NCBI GenBank assembly: GCA_022781445.1
Contig: JALETQ010000023.1
Coordinates: 1 to 50,583, forward strand
Reading direction: 5' to 3'
Source: Prevotella sp.
Lineage (GTDB): Bacteria; Bacteroidota; Bacteroidia; Bacteroidales; Bacteroidaceae
DNA length: 50,583 nt
The notes beneath the pieces are model-generated. The model searched no databases. It saw only the letters and a list, made by a program, of their open reading frames with translations, and was not told where the DNA came from. A program made the position numbers and the translations under genes. Positions 42,766 through 50,583 of the stretch are shown piece after piece (the stretch's first letter is position 1; each line of letters opens with the position of its first letter).

Positions 42766-42902
42766 GGCTTTTGTTCCGTTGTTTCGGACTGAAGGTGTGT
42801 CAGCCGGGGTCGTCAAGAAACCGGACGACATACCATTTTTATTATTTGTTCATAGGATTTTGAAGGGTAGCATGCACGAGTGAGTGCAACCGGTCATTTG
42901 TT

Positions 42903-42917
42903 CTGATACAGTATCAG
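42903..42917. other. Perfect palindrome upstream of the RNase G gene
   Basis: CTGATAC-A-GTATCAG, a 7+1+7 palindrome, is 150 bp before the RNase G start. A dispersed-motif-like GCAACCGGTCATTTG (42886-42900) directly precedes it. It could be an operator or a leader hairpin that RNase G cleaves to control its own mRNA. Confidence 0.4.
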
Positions 42918-43065
42918 CCGGCAAGTCGCTTCTTAATATCGACATTCGTAGAGAATTAGGTTGACAATCGTAGGCGAACGCTTGTTCTGACTGCCTCCTT
43001 CCATTGCAACCACACGCCCTCCATACATCCCCATGAATGTTTTGTAAACACTTTTTTTAGTAGAA

Positions 43066-44640
43066 ATGACCAGCGAAATTGTTATCGATGCGCGGGAAAA
43101 TGACATCTCCATAGCACTCTTGGAGGACAAGAGACTCGTGGAATACCAGTCCGAACCGCGTGCAGCATCATTCTCCGTGGGAAACATCTACATAGCAAAA
43201 GTAAAGAAGCTCATGCCCGGGCTGAATGCTTGCTTTGTCGATGTGGGCTACGAGCGCGACGCCTTTCTACACTATCTTGACTTGGGAAACCAGTTTAACT
43301 CATTTGCCAAATATCTCAAACAGGTACAAGGCGACCGCAAAAAACTGTTCCCCATCACCAAGGCTACCCGTCAGCCCGACCTCAAAAAAGACGGAAGCAT
43401 CGCCAATACGCTACAGGTAGGACAAGAAGTATTGGTGCAAATTGTCAAAGAACCCATATCGACCAAAGGACCGAGACTGACCGGCGAACTAAGTTTTGCC
43501 GGACGATATATCGTCTTGATTCCTTTCAATGACAAGGTGTCGGTATCATCGAAGATTAAAAGCGGTGAAGAAAGAGCCCGCCTCAAACAGCTCATCCAGA
43601 GCATTAAACCCAAAAACTTCGGCGTCATTGTCAGAACAGTAGCTGAAGGAAAGAGGGTGGCCGAGCTCGATACGGAAATGAAAGTGCTTCTCAAACAATG
43701 GGAAGAAGCCATCACTAAAGTACAAAAAACACAGAAAAGACCACAGTTGGCATTTGAAGAAACCGGAAGAACGGTGGCACTGTTGCGTGACTTGTTCAAC
43801 CCGACATACGAAAACATACACATCAACGATGAGAACATCTTCAGCGAAGTGAAAAACTACGTGACGCTCATCGCTCCCGAAAAATCCAACATCGTCAAGC
43901 TTTACAAGGGCAATGTGCCCATCTTCGATAACTTCAACATCACCAAACAGCTCAAATCGAGCTTCGGAAAAATCATCAATTATAAGCATGGTGCTTACCT
44001 GATCATCGAACATACCGAAGCAATGCATGTGGTCGATGTCAACAGCGGTAACCGGACAAGGTCGGTTACGGGACAGGAAGCCAATGCACTTGATGTGAAT
44101 TTGGGTGCCGCCGACGAACTGGCACGCCAGCTCCGGCTGCGTGATATGGGGGGTATTATTATTGTTGACTTCATCGATATGCACCTGCCCGAAGACCGAC
44201 AGCTGCTCTACGAGCGTATGTGCAAGAACATGCAGCAAGACAGGGCAAGGCATAACATCTTGCCCTTGAGTAAATTCGGACTGATGCAGATTACCCGTCA
44301 ACGCGTGCGTCCGGCGATGGATGTGAACGTTGAGGAAACCTGTCCTACCTGTTTTGGTAAAGGGAAAATCAAATCGAGCATCCTCTTTACCGACCAATTG
44401 GAAAGTAAAATTGACCACATGGTCAACAGAATCGGTATCAAAAAGTTCTATTTGCATGTGCATCCCTATGTCAGTGCCTACATCAATCAGGGTCTCATGT
44501 CGCTCAAAAGAAAGTGGCAGATGAAGTATGGTCTCGGGGTTCATGTGATACCTTCGCAAAAAATGGCTTTCTTGCAATATGAATTTTATGACAGCAAGAA
44601 GCAGTATATTGATATGAAAGAGGAAATTGAGACCAAATAA
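43066..44640 (+). CDS. rng: Rne/Rng family ribonuclease (RNase G)
   Basis: A 524-residue endonuclease that cuts single-stranded A/U-rich RNA and helps mature rRNA and turn over mRNA. It starts with the RNase-H-like/S1 region (MTSEIVIDARENDISIALLED, GNIYIAKVKKLMPGLNACFVDVGYERDAFLHY), then the 5'-sensor part. The DNase I-like catalytic domain has VVDVNSGNR and GGIIIVDFIDM (Mg-binding Asp residues), and the zinc-link is ETCPTCFGKGKI. It lacks the long RNase E scaffold tail, so RNase G is the better name. It is closed by a bidirectional terminator. Confidence 0.93.
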   Translation: MTSEIVIDARENDISIALLEDKRLVEYQSEPRAASFSVGNIYIAKVKKLMPGLNACFVDVGYERDAFLHYLDLGNQFNSFAKYLKQVQGDRKKLFPITKATRQPDLKKDGSIANTLQVGQEVLVQIVKEPISTKGPRLTGELSFAGRYIVLIPFNDKVSVSSKIKSGEERARLKQLIQSIKPKNFGVIVRTVAEGKRVAELDTEMKVLLKQWEEAITKVQKTQKRPQLAFEETGRTVALLRDLFNPTYENIHINDENIFSEVKNYVTLIAPEKSNIVKLYKGNVPIFDNFNITKQLKSSFGKIINYKHGAYLIIEHTEAMHVVDVNSGNRTRSVTGQEANALDVNLGAADELARQLRLRDMGGIIIVDFIDMHLPEDRQLLYERMCKNMQQDRARHNILPLSKFGLMQITRQRVRPAMDVNVEETCPTCFGKGKIKSSILFTDQLESKIDHMVNRIGIKKFYLHVHPYVSAYINQGLMSLKRKWQMKYGLGVHVIPSQKMAFLQYEFYDSKKQYIDMKEEIETK

Positions 44641-44706
44641 AGTCAAGAAAGTGTGATGGAATAACCGTCGAAATCTCCGGTGCTTGTTCACCGAGGTACA
44701 CACAAT

Positions 44707-44740
44707 AAAAAGAATCCGATGATGTCATCGGATTCTTTTT
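44707..44740. terminator. Bidirectional terminator between rng and the DUF5606 operon
   Basis: A 16-bp stem (44707-44722 with 44725-44740), flanked by A-run and T-run on both sides, can end transcripts in either direction. The two genes are convergent. Confidence 0.88.
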
Positions 44741-44804
44741 ATTTCAAATCGGTCGTGAGAGTCCGAGTCGGTTTCGTCTGATTGTCGGGCAGTCAGGGTG
44801 TCGG

Positions 44805-44827
44805 TTTATCCCGAATCGGTCATGGAA
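44805..44827 (+). repeat. Dispersed intergenic motif, copy
   Basis: Reads TTTATCCCGAATCGGTCATG, a partial consensus match. A weaker relative (TTTCAAATCGGTCGTGAG) is at 44743-44760, just after the terminator. A segment between them (CCGAGTCGGTTTCGTCTG) resembles 14078-14095 (CCGGGTCGGCTTGGTTTG). Confidence 0.45.
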
Positions 44828-44858
44828 TAAGTATTTCGATACCATGAACGATGGGGAA

Positions 44859-45314
44859 TTACTCCTTTTCGTCGGTGTTGATTCGGTTGTCGATGTTGTC
44901 GCCTTCAGTGGGTTTCATCTCTTCTTCAAAGTCCGAAATGCCGTTTTTGATGAGGATGTTGTACCATGAAATCAGCTTTCTGATGTCGCTGTCGCGCACT
45001 CTGTCATGGTCATAGTCGGGAAGAATGGTGGCAAAATAGGCACGGAGTTCTTCGCCCGAAGCCTTTTTGGCAGACAGAGAGCACTCTTTGCCCTCTTCTT
45101 TGTCGCGCATTGAAGCCAAAACGGTCATCAAAGGCACATCCTCTTCGTTCGTATAGATGGCAATATCGGCAAGGCTCGTGATGCGATCGGTCGCAAATGC
45201 CGGCAGTCTTTTGGGCTTTTCTTCCAGCGTTTCGACGATAAGATTTGCCTTTCCTCTGGCAACCAGTTTGTAAAGCCCCGGTTTTCCGGCTATCGATAAA
45301 ATAGTGAGTGTCAT
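44859..45314 (-). CDS. DUF5606 domain protein
   Basis: A 151-residue soluble protein of the Bacteroidetes DUF5606 family: LSIAGKPGLYKLVARGKANLIVETL at the start, RLPAFATDRITSLADIAIYTNEEDVPL, then LPDYDHDRVRDSDIRKLISWYNIL. The C-terminal tail is acidic and variable. Function unknown. It is the last gene of nusB-yajC-ybbR-coaE-DUF5606, 3 bp after coaE. Confidence 0.88.
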   Translation of the reverse strand: MTLTILSIAGKPGLYKLVARGKANLIVETLEEKPKRLPAFATDRITSLADIAIYTNEEDVPLMTVLASMRDKEEGKECSLSAKKASGEELRAYFATILPDYDHDRVRDSDIRKLISWYNILIKNGISDFEEEMKPTEGDNIDNRINTDEKE

Positions 45315-45317
45315 AAT

Positions 45318-45887
45318 TTATTCGTGTATGATATTTAATATTTGGTTTACTTGCTGATGAATGTCCCGTTCTCCGTCGTTCAGAATCTCATGATTGCTGC
45401 GCCTCAAAATCTCTTCTTGCGGGAGTTGTACGCCGATCCATGCCTTGGCGGCGGCATGCGTGATGCCGTTGCGGGCCATGATGCGCCGGATGCGGATGTC
45501 CATCGGAGCGGTGACACAGATGATTTCGTCGAAGTGAACCACCTTGTCGAATCCGCTGTCGAAGAGTATGGCACTCTCCAACCACCGATAGCCTGATGCC
45601 ATAAAGTCCCTTGCCACCCACGGATGGACAATGTTGTTGATGGCCTGCTTGTTCTCTTCCGACAGCATAATGAATGAAGAAAGCAACGCTTTGTTGAGCT
45701 TTCCGTCTGAATCGTAGGCATCTTCACCCACGGTTTGTTTGATCCGGCGGATGATTTCGTCGGAAGTGAGCATGAGATTCTTGGCGGCAGCGTCACAATC
45801 ATAGACATTGATGCCGTGTGTGCGCAAAACTTTCGATATGTAGGTTTTGCCGCTTCCGATGCCGCCAGTTATCGCAATTCTTTTCAT
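45318..45887 (-). CDS. coaE: Dephospho-CoA kinase
   Basis: CoaE phosphorylates the 3'-OH of dephospho-CoA, the last step of CoA synthesis. The 189-residue protein has the P-loop GGIGSGKT near residue 8, the DCDAAAKNLM substrate segment, and the LIDSGFD-like ILFDSGFDKVVHFDEIICVTAP region with RIRRIMARNG. It overlaps the ybbR stop by 4 bp (ATGA). It may supply CoA to the phosphopantetheinyl transferase in this window. Confidence 0.93.
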   Translation of the reverse strand: MKRIAITGGIGSGKTYISKVLRTHGINVYDCDAAAKNLMLTSDEIIRRIKQTVGEDAYDSDGKLNKALLSSFIMLSEENKQAINNIVHPWVARDFMASGYRWLESAILFDSGFDKVVHFDEIICVTAPMDIRIRRIMARNGITHAAAKAWIGVQLPQEEILRRSNHEILNDGERDIHQQVNQILNIIHE

Positions 45888-46864
45888 TGTTGTTCGATCA
45901 GGTAGTCAACGGTGTTGGTCTCGAGTTTCACTTTCGACACACTGCCGGGATAGTTTTTAAGGCGTATGATGCCTTTCTCTGCAGTTCCGCCTTTCAAATC
46001 GCGGTAATCGGCCACGACTTTGAACTGGCTTTCGTTCACTTTGTTGTACATTCCTGCACCCAAAACGAACTTTACGCTTACCCGGGAGGGGAATGTCCGG
46101 AGAGTCTTCTTGGGCGGCATGTTCTCGGCCGTGATGGGTATTTCAAGGCGTTTCTCCATCAACACGTCGGTACAGATGCGGAGCTTGACCTTCGACGGCA
46201 CGATTTTTACTCCTTGTATCTTGCTCACTTCCACATCCCGGTAGAGCGTATCACTGATGTCGAGCATATGGAACGGCTCGATGGTGACGTACTTGATGCT
46301 GTCAAGTGTGGCGTTGGCAGCATATACTCTGACGCGAGACGGAATGATTTCGGTGAGCGTAATGATGTTGGTGGGGGATGCTTTGACATAGCCTTGGAAA
46401 CGAACCGGAACCATTTTGTTGGAGCCATCGTTGTAGAAGATGTCCCATTTTTCGGGTTTGATGGAGACGATGCGCGATGAATTGTAGAGTTGTTGGTAAG
46501 CACGCTTCTGCATTTCGGCAGCCGAGATGGTGATTCGTCCGCTTTCCCGTGGGTAAGATGCGAAATTGATCACGATGGGACGGATGTAATCGGAGTAGAA
46601 ATAGGCTCCAAGGACATAGCCTTTGTCACGGACGGTCACCCTGATTGTGTCGTAAGATTCTCCCGTTATGACCACGTTTTTGGGGACGTTGGTGATGGTG
46701 ATGGGGATGGAAATCTCCTTCTCCATGACTTCGTTGAAGGAGATAATGATCCAAAAAACGAAGCTGAGCGCGAAGAAAAACAAGAAAACCAAAAACTTCT
46801 TGTTCACAAACATGAACAAGAAGTCCTTGGCTTTCCTGTAGATTGTCTTCAGCAAGGCTTCCAT
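45884..46864 (-). CDS. YbbR-like domain membrane protein
   Basis: A 326-residue protein with one N-terminal membrane helix (KFLVFLFFFALSFVFWIIISF) and a periplasmic part made of YbbR-like beta domains: KEISIPITITNVPKNVVITG, then IPSRVRVYAANATLDSIKYV and EIPITAENMPPKKTLRTFPS. In Firmicutes YbbR (CdaR) tunes a c-di-AMP cyclase; no cyclase is next to it here, so that role is not supported. Between yajC (6 bp gap) and coaE (overlap). Confidence 0.85.
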   Translation of the reverse strand: MEALLKTIYRKAKDFLFMFVNKKFLVFLFFFALSFVFWIIISFNEVMEKEISIPITITNVPKNVVITGESYDTIRVTVRDKGYVLGAYFYSDYIRPIVINFASYPRESGRITISAAEMQKRAYQQLYNSSRIVSIKPEKWDIFYNDGSNKMVPVRFQGYVKASPTNIITLTEIIPSRVRVYAANATLDSIKYVTIEPFHMLDISDTLYRDVEVSKIQGVKIVPSKVKLRICTDVLMEKRLEIPITAENMPPKKTLRTFPSRVSVKFVLGAGMYNKVNESQFKVVADYRDLKGGTAEKGIIRLKNYPGSVSKVKLETNTVDYLIEQQ

Positions 46865-46870
46865 CTGCGG

Positions 46871-47206
46871 TTATTTGGCGGAACGGTTTTCTTGCGTTTG
46901 CAGTGCAGATACGTCGGCAAAAACGTATGTCTTGTCGACCTCAATCACAACACCACGTGCGATTTCCACATCGATTCTGCCGGTGTTGAGGTCAATTCGC
47001 TTCACGGTTCCGTATATTCCGCCACCGGTTACCACTTTTGTTCCTTCGGTAAGGGCGTTCTGGAACTTGCGAATTTCCTTTTGTTTCTTTTGCTGGGGTC
47101 TGATCATGAAGAACCACATGATGGCAAACACGGCCACCATCATGATGAGAAAGCCGGTACTTCCGCCTTGTGAGGGAGCTGCTTCTAATAATAATTGGAT
47201 GTGCAT
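46871..47206 (-). CDS. yajC: Preprotein translocase subunit YajC
   Basis: A 111-residue single-pass membrane protein: STGFLIMMVAVFAIMWFFMIRPQQKKQKEI contains the helix and the RPQQKK signature, followed by a soluble domain (GTKVVTGGGIYGTVKRID). YajC is an accessory to SecDF. Located between nusB and ybbR. Confidence 0.93.
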   Translation of the reverse strand: MHIQLLLEAAPSQGGSTGFLIMMVAVFAIMWFFMIRPQQKKQKEIRKFQNALTEGTKVVTGGGIYGTVKRIDLNTGRIDVEIARGVVIEVDKTYVFADVSALQTQENRSAK

Positions 47207-47236
47207 GATGTATTAAATAATGATAGTTTTATGGGT

Positions 47237-48208
47237 TCAGGCATCTGTTGATGGTTCAGCTTTCTTGCTTCGAGGCAAGTCCACCGGCTTCAACAGTTTG
47301 CCGGTGTCGTACAAATGATGGGCGATGGAGTCGAGCATACCGTTGATGTAGCTGCCGCTTTTGTGCGTGCTGTAGATTTTTGCAAGCTCCACAAACTCGT
47401 TGATGGTTACGCTCACGGGAATGTTGGGGAACGTAAGCATCTCGGCAAGGGCAATTTGCATGATGACAACGTCCATATATGCCAGTCGGGAGAAATCCCA
47501 GTTACGCGACGATTCGCTCATGTAACGTTGATATTGGTCGGCATTGAGGATGGTCGAGCGGAATAGTTTGCGGGCAAATTCGCGATCCTCTTCGTCCTTA
47601 AATTCGGGCAACAGTTCCTGTTTCGCCTTGGTTTGGGGATCAAAACGCTTGATGGTTTTCAACACAAAGGTATCGACAACTTCTTTGTCGTCGTTCCAGT
47701 AAAGGCTTTTTTCTTCGAGGAGTGCATCGAGATCGGCATTGTCCTGAATGAGCGTGCGATAAATCTTTCGCCACACTTCGCGGTCGGTTTCGTAGTCGTC
47801 GTGGGCGTTGTCGGCCATGTATTGGGCATAAATATCGCTCTGCTCAATCTGTAGACACAGTTTTTTGACAAACTCAAGGTCGTTGTCCCAAGTCAGTTTT
47901 TGTGCTTCTTTGTAGTCGTTCAACGTCTTGTTCTCTTCGAGTTGAACTGCAAAACGATTGTATATGAATTTGCGCGAAGGTTCTTCTGTTCCTTCGCGGG
48001 CGGCTCTTTTGGCTGCAATCTCCAATCGGTGACGCATCTCTTTGTTAGTCGCAACGATGAGTTCCAACAAGAAATTGTATAAGTCATAGGCTTTTGATAG
48101 ACTGAAAAGCAATTCTTTTTCAGCATTATCCATGTTGCGATTGCCATTTTGATAGTATGCGTAGGTTAACTGAACTATCTTGATGCGGATTAATTCTCTA
48201 TTAATCAT
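47237..48208 (-). CDS. nusB: NusB-family transcription antitermination protein (long form)
   Basis: NusB with NusE binds boxA RNA to protect rRNA transcription. The protein (323 aa) is more than twice the E. coli length. The NusB fold is in the C-terminal half: SRLAYMDVVIMQIALAEMLTF, PVSVTINEFVELAKIYSTHKSGSYINGMLDSI. The N-terminal half has INRELIRIKIVQLTYAYYQNG, an N-terminal NusB-like helix, then an extra helical section of about 150 residues, typical of Bacteroidetes NusB. The start is at 48208, supported by a promoter; the open frame extends further. Confidence 0.88.
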   Translation of the reverse strand: MINRELIRIKIVQLTYAYYQNGNRNMDNAEKELLFSLSKAYDLYNFLLELIVATNKEMRHRLEIAAKRAAREGTEEPSRKFIYNRFAVQLEENKTLNDYKEAQKLTWDNDLEFVKKLCLQIEQSDIYAQYMADNAHDDYETDREVWRKIYRTLIQDNADLDALLEEKSLYWNDDKEVVDTFVLKTIKRFDPQTKAKQELLPEFKDEEDREFARKLFRSTILNADQYQRYMSESSRNWDFSRLAYMDVVIMQIALAEMLTFPNIPVSVTINEFVELAKIYSTHKSGSYINGMLDSIAHHLYDTGKLLKPVDLPRSKKAEPSTDA

Positions 48209-48247
48209 TTTGTCAAATAAAGGACCTTTAGGGTTGTGTTTACGTTG

Positions 48248-48278
48248 CAAAAGTATAGAAAATTCCCATGATATGCAA
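48248..48278 (-). promoter_or_regulatory. Promoter for the nusB operon
   Basis: Minus strand: TTG (48278-48276), 20 bp, TACTTTTG (48255-48248). It is divergent from the rplY promoter about 40 bp away. Confidence 0.72.
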
Positions 48279-48316
48279 GAAATCATCGCCTTTTTACTTA
48301 AATTTTTAGACTGCTC

Positions 48317-48347
48317 TTGTCCATCTCGGGGAAATGTTATACCTTTG
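48317..48347 (+). promoter_or_regulatory. Promoter for rplY, with a structured leader
   Basis: TTG (48317-48319), 20 bp, TACCTTTG (48340-48347). The leader of about 90 nt can form a bulged 8-bp stem (48363-48371 with 48384-48391), a possible site for autoregulation. Confidence 0.7.
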
Positions 48348-48442
48348 CTGCGCTTTTTCTAACACAACGATGGATAGACAATTATCGTGTGATGGTGAAT
48401 TAAGCAAGTCATAAAAACTCACTTAATTTAGAGTAACACAAC

Positions 48443-49072
48443 ATGAAAGAAATCAAAGTAATCGGTCAAAACAGAACCGGAGCCGGCAAAAAAGCCGCCA
48501 AACTGTTGAGAAAAGAAGGATTGGTGCCCTGTAATCTTTACGGTGAAGCCAGAGATGAAAACGGTCTTCCCAAAGCAAAGGCTTTCTCCGCTGCCACTAC
48601 AGAGTTGCGTAAAGCCATTTACACTCCTCACATCTTCGTTATCAATCTCGAAATCGAAGGCGAGAAGCACACAGCAATCCTCAAAGAATTGCAGTTCCAT
48701 CCCGTGACTGACGAACTCTTGCACGTTGACTTCTATGAAGTAAACGAAGAGAAGCCCATTGTCATCGGCATTCCCGTTAAACTGGTGGGATTGGCCCAAG
48801 GTGTACGTGATGGTGGTAGAATGAACCTCACCGTTCGCAAGATCAACGTGAAGGCTCCTTACAAACAAATCCCCGAATTCCTCGAAGTTGATGTGACCAA
48901 GATGCAAATCGGTCAAAGCATCAAGGTGGGCGAGCTCTCATTCCCCGGTCTCGAGATCGTAACCGGTAAGGAAGTTGTCGTTTGCTCGGTAAGAATGACA
49001 CGTGCCGCCACTTCCGCACGCGCCGCTGCCGCTGCAAACGCAGGCAATGCAGACTCAACCAACGAAGGTTAA
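48443..49072 (+). CDS. rplY: 50S ribosomal protein L25/general stress protein Ctc
   Basis: A 209-residue long-form bL25 that binds 5S rRNA. The L25 domain covers about residues 1-90 (VIGQNRTGAGKKAAKLLRKEGLVPCNLYG) and the Ctc/TL5 C-terminal beta domain the next 100 (VIGIPVKLVGLAQGVRDGGRMNL, EFLEVDVTKMQIGQSIKV). The Ala-rich tail (TSARAAAAANAGNADSTN) is disordered. It is divergent from nusB and is followed by pth after 6 bp, a widespread pair. Confidence 0.94.
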   Translation: MKEIKVIGQNRTGAGKKAAKLLRKEGLVPCNLYGEARDENGLPKAKAFSAATTELRKAIYTPHIFVINLEIEGEKHTAILKELQFHPVTDELLHVDFYEVNEEKPIVIGIPVKLVGLAQGVRDGGRMNLTVRKINVKAPYKQIPEFLEVDVTKMQIGQSIKVGELSFPGLEIVTGKEVVVCSVRMTRAATSARAAAAANAGNADSTNEG

Positions 49073-49078
49073 TCGCCG

Positions 49079-49651
49079 ATGGACAAATACTTGATTGTGG
49101 GATTAGGGAATCCCGGAACCGAATATTTCGAGACCCGCCACAATACAGGATTCATGGTATTGGACGCTTTTGCCGAAGCGTCCAATATTCATTTTGAGGA
49201 CAAGCGTTATGGCTTCATTGCCTCAACGAGTCTCAAAGGACGCAAGCTCTTCCTGCTCAAACCCACTACATTCATGAACCTGAGCGGCAATGCCGTTCGC
49301 TATTGGCTCGACAAAGAGAACATCGATCAGTCAAGACTTCTTGTCGTCGTCGACGATATGGCACTTCCTTTGGGGAGCATGAGGCTCAAGGCTTCGGGCA
49401 GCAACGGCGGTCATAACGGATTGGGGCATATCCAGCAGCTCATCGGTCAGCAGTATCCCCGCCTGCGCATGGGAATCGGCAACGACTTTCCACCGGGCAG
49501 GCAGGTTGATTGGGTGCTTGGCAAATACAATGACGACGAGAAAAGCATTCTTGCCCCTGCCATCGATACCGCCATCGAAGTCATCAAGAGTTTTGTACTG
49601 GCAGGCATCGGCATTACCATGAATCAGTATAATGGCAAGAAAAATGCTTAG
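49079..49651 (+). CDS. pth: Peptidyl-tRNA hydrolase
   Basis: Pth frees tRNA from peptidyl-tRNA dropped by ribosomes. The 190-residue protein has the catalytic His in [11 protein letters not shown] (H21), NLSGNAV (Asn), [11 protein letters not shown] (Asp) and [12 protein letters not shown]. Start at [13 protein letters not shown]. Directly after rplY. Confidence 0.95.
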   Translation: MDKYLIVGLGNPGTEYFETRHNTGFMVLDAFAEASNIHFEDKRYGFIASTSLKGRKLFLLKPTTFMNLSGNAVRYWLDKENIDQSRLLVVVDDMALPLGSMRLKASGSNGGHNGLGHIQQLIGQQYPRLRMGIGNDFPPGRQVDWVLGKYNDDEKSILAPAIDTAIEVIKSFVLAGIGITMNQYNGKKNA

Positions 49652-49712
49652 GTTGTCGGCATAAACGCTCCATGAGCATGGTTTGAACGAAACATCACAA
49701 CAGTATCGCATG

Positions 49713-50129
49713 ATGAATGAAGCACGAATCGATAAATGGCTGTGGGCTGCACGCATCTTCAAAACGAGATCGGTAGCTGCCAACGCCTGCAAAACCGGCA
49801 GAGTTACCGTCAACGGAGCCAATGCCAAACCGGCCCGGATGATCAAGGTCGGTGAGGTGATTCATGTGAAGAAACCACCCGTCACTTACTCGTTCAAGGT
49901 GCTGCAGTGTATCGAACAGCGTGTCGGTGCCAAGCTTGTGCCCGACATATATGAAAACGTGACCGATGCCAAGCAATACGAATTGCTCGAGATGAGCCGC
50001 ATCAGCGGATTCGTCGACCGAGCCAGAGGCACCGGACGACCCACCAAGAAAGACCGTCGTGCCATCGATGCGTTTGTCGATCCGGTAATGTTCGGCTTCG
50101 ACGACGATGAGATGTTTGACGAAGACTGA
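49713..50129 (+). CDS. S4-domain RNA-binding protein (Hsp15-like)
   Basis: A 138-residue protein with an S4 RNA-binding domain: MNEARIDKWLWAARIFKTRS, ANACKTGRVTVNG and ARMIKVGEVIHVKK. Hsp15-like proteins rescue 50S subunits carrying nascent chains after stress. A long basic tail with RARGTGRPTKKDRRAI ends in an acidic DDDEMFDED. Starts at 49710 and 49683 are also possible. Third gene after rplY and pth, followed by a terminator. Confidence 0.88.
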   Translation: MNEARIDKWLWAARIFKTRSVAANACKTGRVTVNGANAKPARMIKVGEVIHVKKPPVTYSFKVLQCIEQRVGAKLVPDIYENVTDAKQYELLEMSRISGFVDRARGTGRPTKKDRRAIDAFVDPVMFGFDDDEMFDED

Positions 50130-50179
50130 AGGTATGCGACTTGACCTACTGTTTTATGTCGCTGAACCGAAGATATTTC

Positions 50180-50213
50180 ACGCCTTGACAATCCTCATTG
50201 CCAAGGCGTTTTT
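50180..50213 (+). terminator. Rho-independent terminator of rplY-pth-S4
   Basis: An 8-bp stem (50180-50187 with 50202-50209), an inner 4-bp stem (50189-50192 with 50197-50200) and five T (50209-50213), 50 bp after the stop. Confidence 0.85.
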
Positions 50214-50295
50214 GCATATCCCACAAGCAAGTAATCATCTGTTTGCGCCCTGTTCTAACACCTTTTCGTAAGTTGCTGTTTCACAGATGTTTTGT

Positions 50296-50383
50296 GGAAG
50301 GGCTGGTTTTACATCGTGAAACGGCAGGTTTTAGTCTGTAAAAGAGCAGCTTTTGCAGCGTAAAAGGGTTGGTATTGGTATCC
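50296..50383 (+). repeat. 22-bp phased cassette E (four units)
   Basis: Units start at 50296, 50318, 50340 and 50362: GGAAGGGCTGGTTTTA, GAAACGGCAGGTTTTA, AAAAGAGCAGCTTTTG and AAAAGGGTTGGTATTG. It is the most diverged cassette. It follows the terminator of the rplY operon and precedes the presumed insertion-sequence edge by about 100 bp. Confidence 0.78.
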
Positions 50384-50479
50384 GATTCGTGAGTCGGTGG
50401 TTCTCGTTGAACCCATATCAGCTTGAAACTCCCTTTATTATAACCTTAATTCCGCAACACTATAATTTAACTTTATTTA

Positions 50480-50583
50480 TAAGTTCCTGAGCAACAAAAA
50501 GTTGCCCAGGATTTTGCCATGTCAGAATTTTCACTTATCTTAGTGTTGCAAAAAGAAAACAAGCAAAACTCTAATATGACATG
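50480..50583 (+). mobile_element. Probable left end of an IS4-type insertion sequence
   Basis: AT-rich sequence with a GCAAC/GTTGC hairpin (50491-50505), then CACTTATCTTAGTGTTGC and AAGCAAAACTCTAATATG at the window edge. From memory it resembles the 5' region of IS4-family elements in Bacteroides/Prevotella, with the transposase starting at the edge (ATG near 50575). No transposase sequence is visible, so this is tentative. Confidence 0.4.

Noticed and set aside
45884..46864. CdaR-type regulator of a c-di-AMP cyclase
   Set aside because: YbbR domains are present, but no cyclase gene is next to it, so the specific role is not supported.

Overview
The window looks like a chromosomal segment of a Bacteroidales bacterium of the Prevotella group. 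The evidence is mid-range GC, promoters of the Bacteroidetes type (TTG, 19-20 bp, then TAnnTTTG), few Shine-Dalgarno sequences, the lineage markers PorQ, GldE, DUF5606 and a TonB-dependent receptor with a DEVIV-type TonB box, and typical operons such as porQ-cmk, ssb-gldE, lemA-htpX and nusB-yajC-ybbR-coaE. Most of the window is core genome. The genus is inferred; no rRNA is present.

Layout. 1-492: a tyrosine recombinase cut off at its catalytic tyrosine codon and joined to a frameshifted SUMF1-type tail, closed by a terminator. 542-13445 (all leftward): trmB; ilvE with its own promoter and a long leader; the tightly packed run DUF1573-meaB-ispH-xseA-xseB; and a 1848-residue alpha-2-macroglobulin-like protein. 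14340-15755: a secreted subtilase. 16011-17725: porQ-cmk (leftward). 17866-21772: a rightward run of TonB, polyprenyl synthetase, TatD and a PagL-like lipid A deacylase. 22541-24946: TonB-dependent receptor. 25705-30011: HD protein, menA, truA-dapA and a phosphopantetheinyl transferase. 30121-32487: ssb-gldE and a conserved unknown. 32634-33084: four tRNA genes (Gly-Leu-Leu-Gly). 33692-39466: lemA-htpX-SGNH hydrolase and OMP-lptC-CNNM operons. 39918-40808: an unrecognised lipoprotein. 40809-42334: 1.5 kb without protein genes, holding a probable small RNA. 42335-44640: HU, a 29-residue mS38-like protein and RNase G. 44859-48208: nusB-yajC-ybbR-coaE-DUF5606. 48443-50129: rplY-pth-S4 protein. 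50480 to the end: the probable left edge of an insertion sequence.

Most genes serve the envelope (LptC, PagL-like enzyme, TonB and its receptor, outer-membrane barrels, PorQ, A2M), RNA and translation (TrmB, TruA, RNase G, NusB, bL25, Pth, tRNAs), isoprenoid/quinone synthesis (IspH, polyprenyl synthetase, MenA) and cofactors (CoaE, PPTase).

The most unusual signal is between the genes. Five separate intergenic sites each carry exactly four degenerate units at an exact 22-bp pitch (core RAAAGGGCAGGTTTTG). Within a unit the A-tract and T-tract start 11 bp apart, so each 88-bp cassette alternates A/T tracts in phase with the DNA helix; this suggests a bent-DNA or protein-binding module. Two further phased arrays with a 24-bp pitch and different sequences lie at 1424 and 21946, and a second dispersed motif (core AACCSnAAnCGGTCATnA) occurs at least eight times. 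I do not know of a description of these families.
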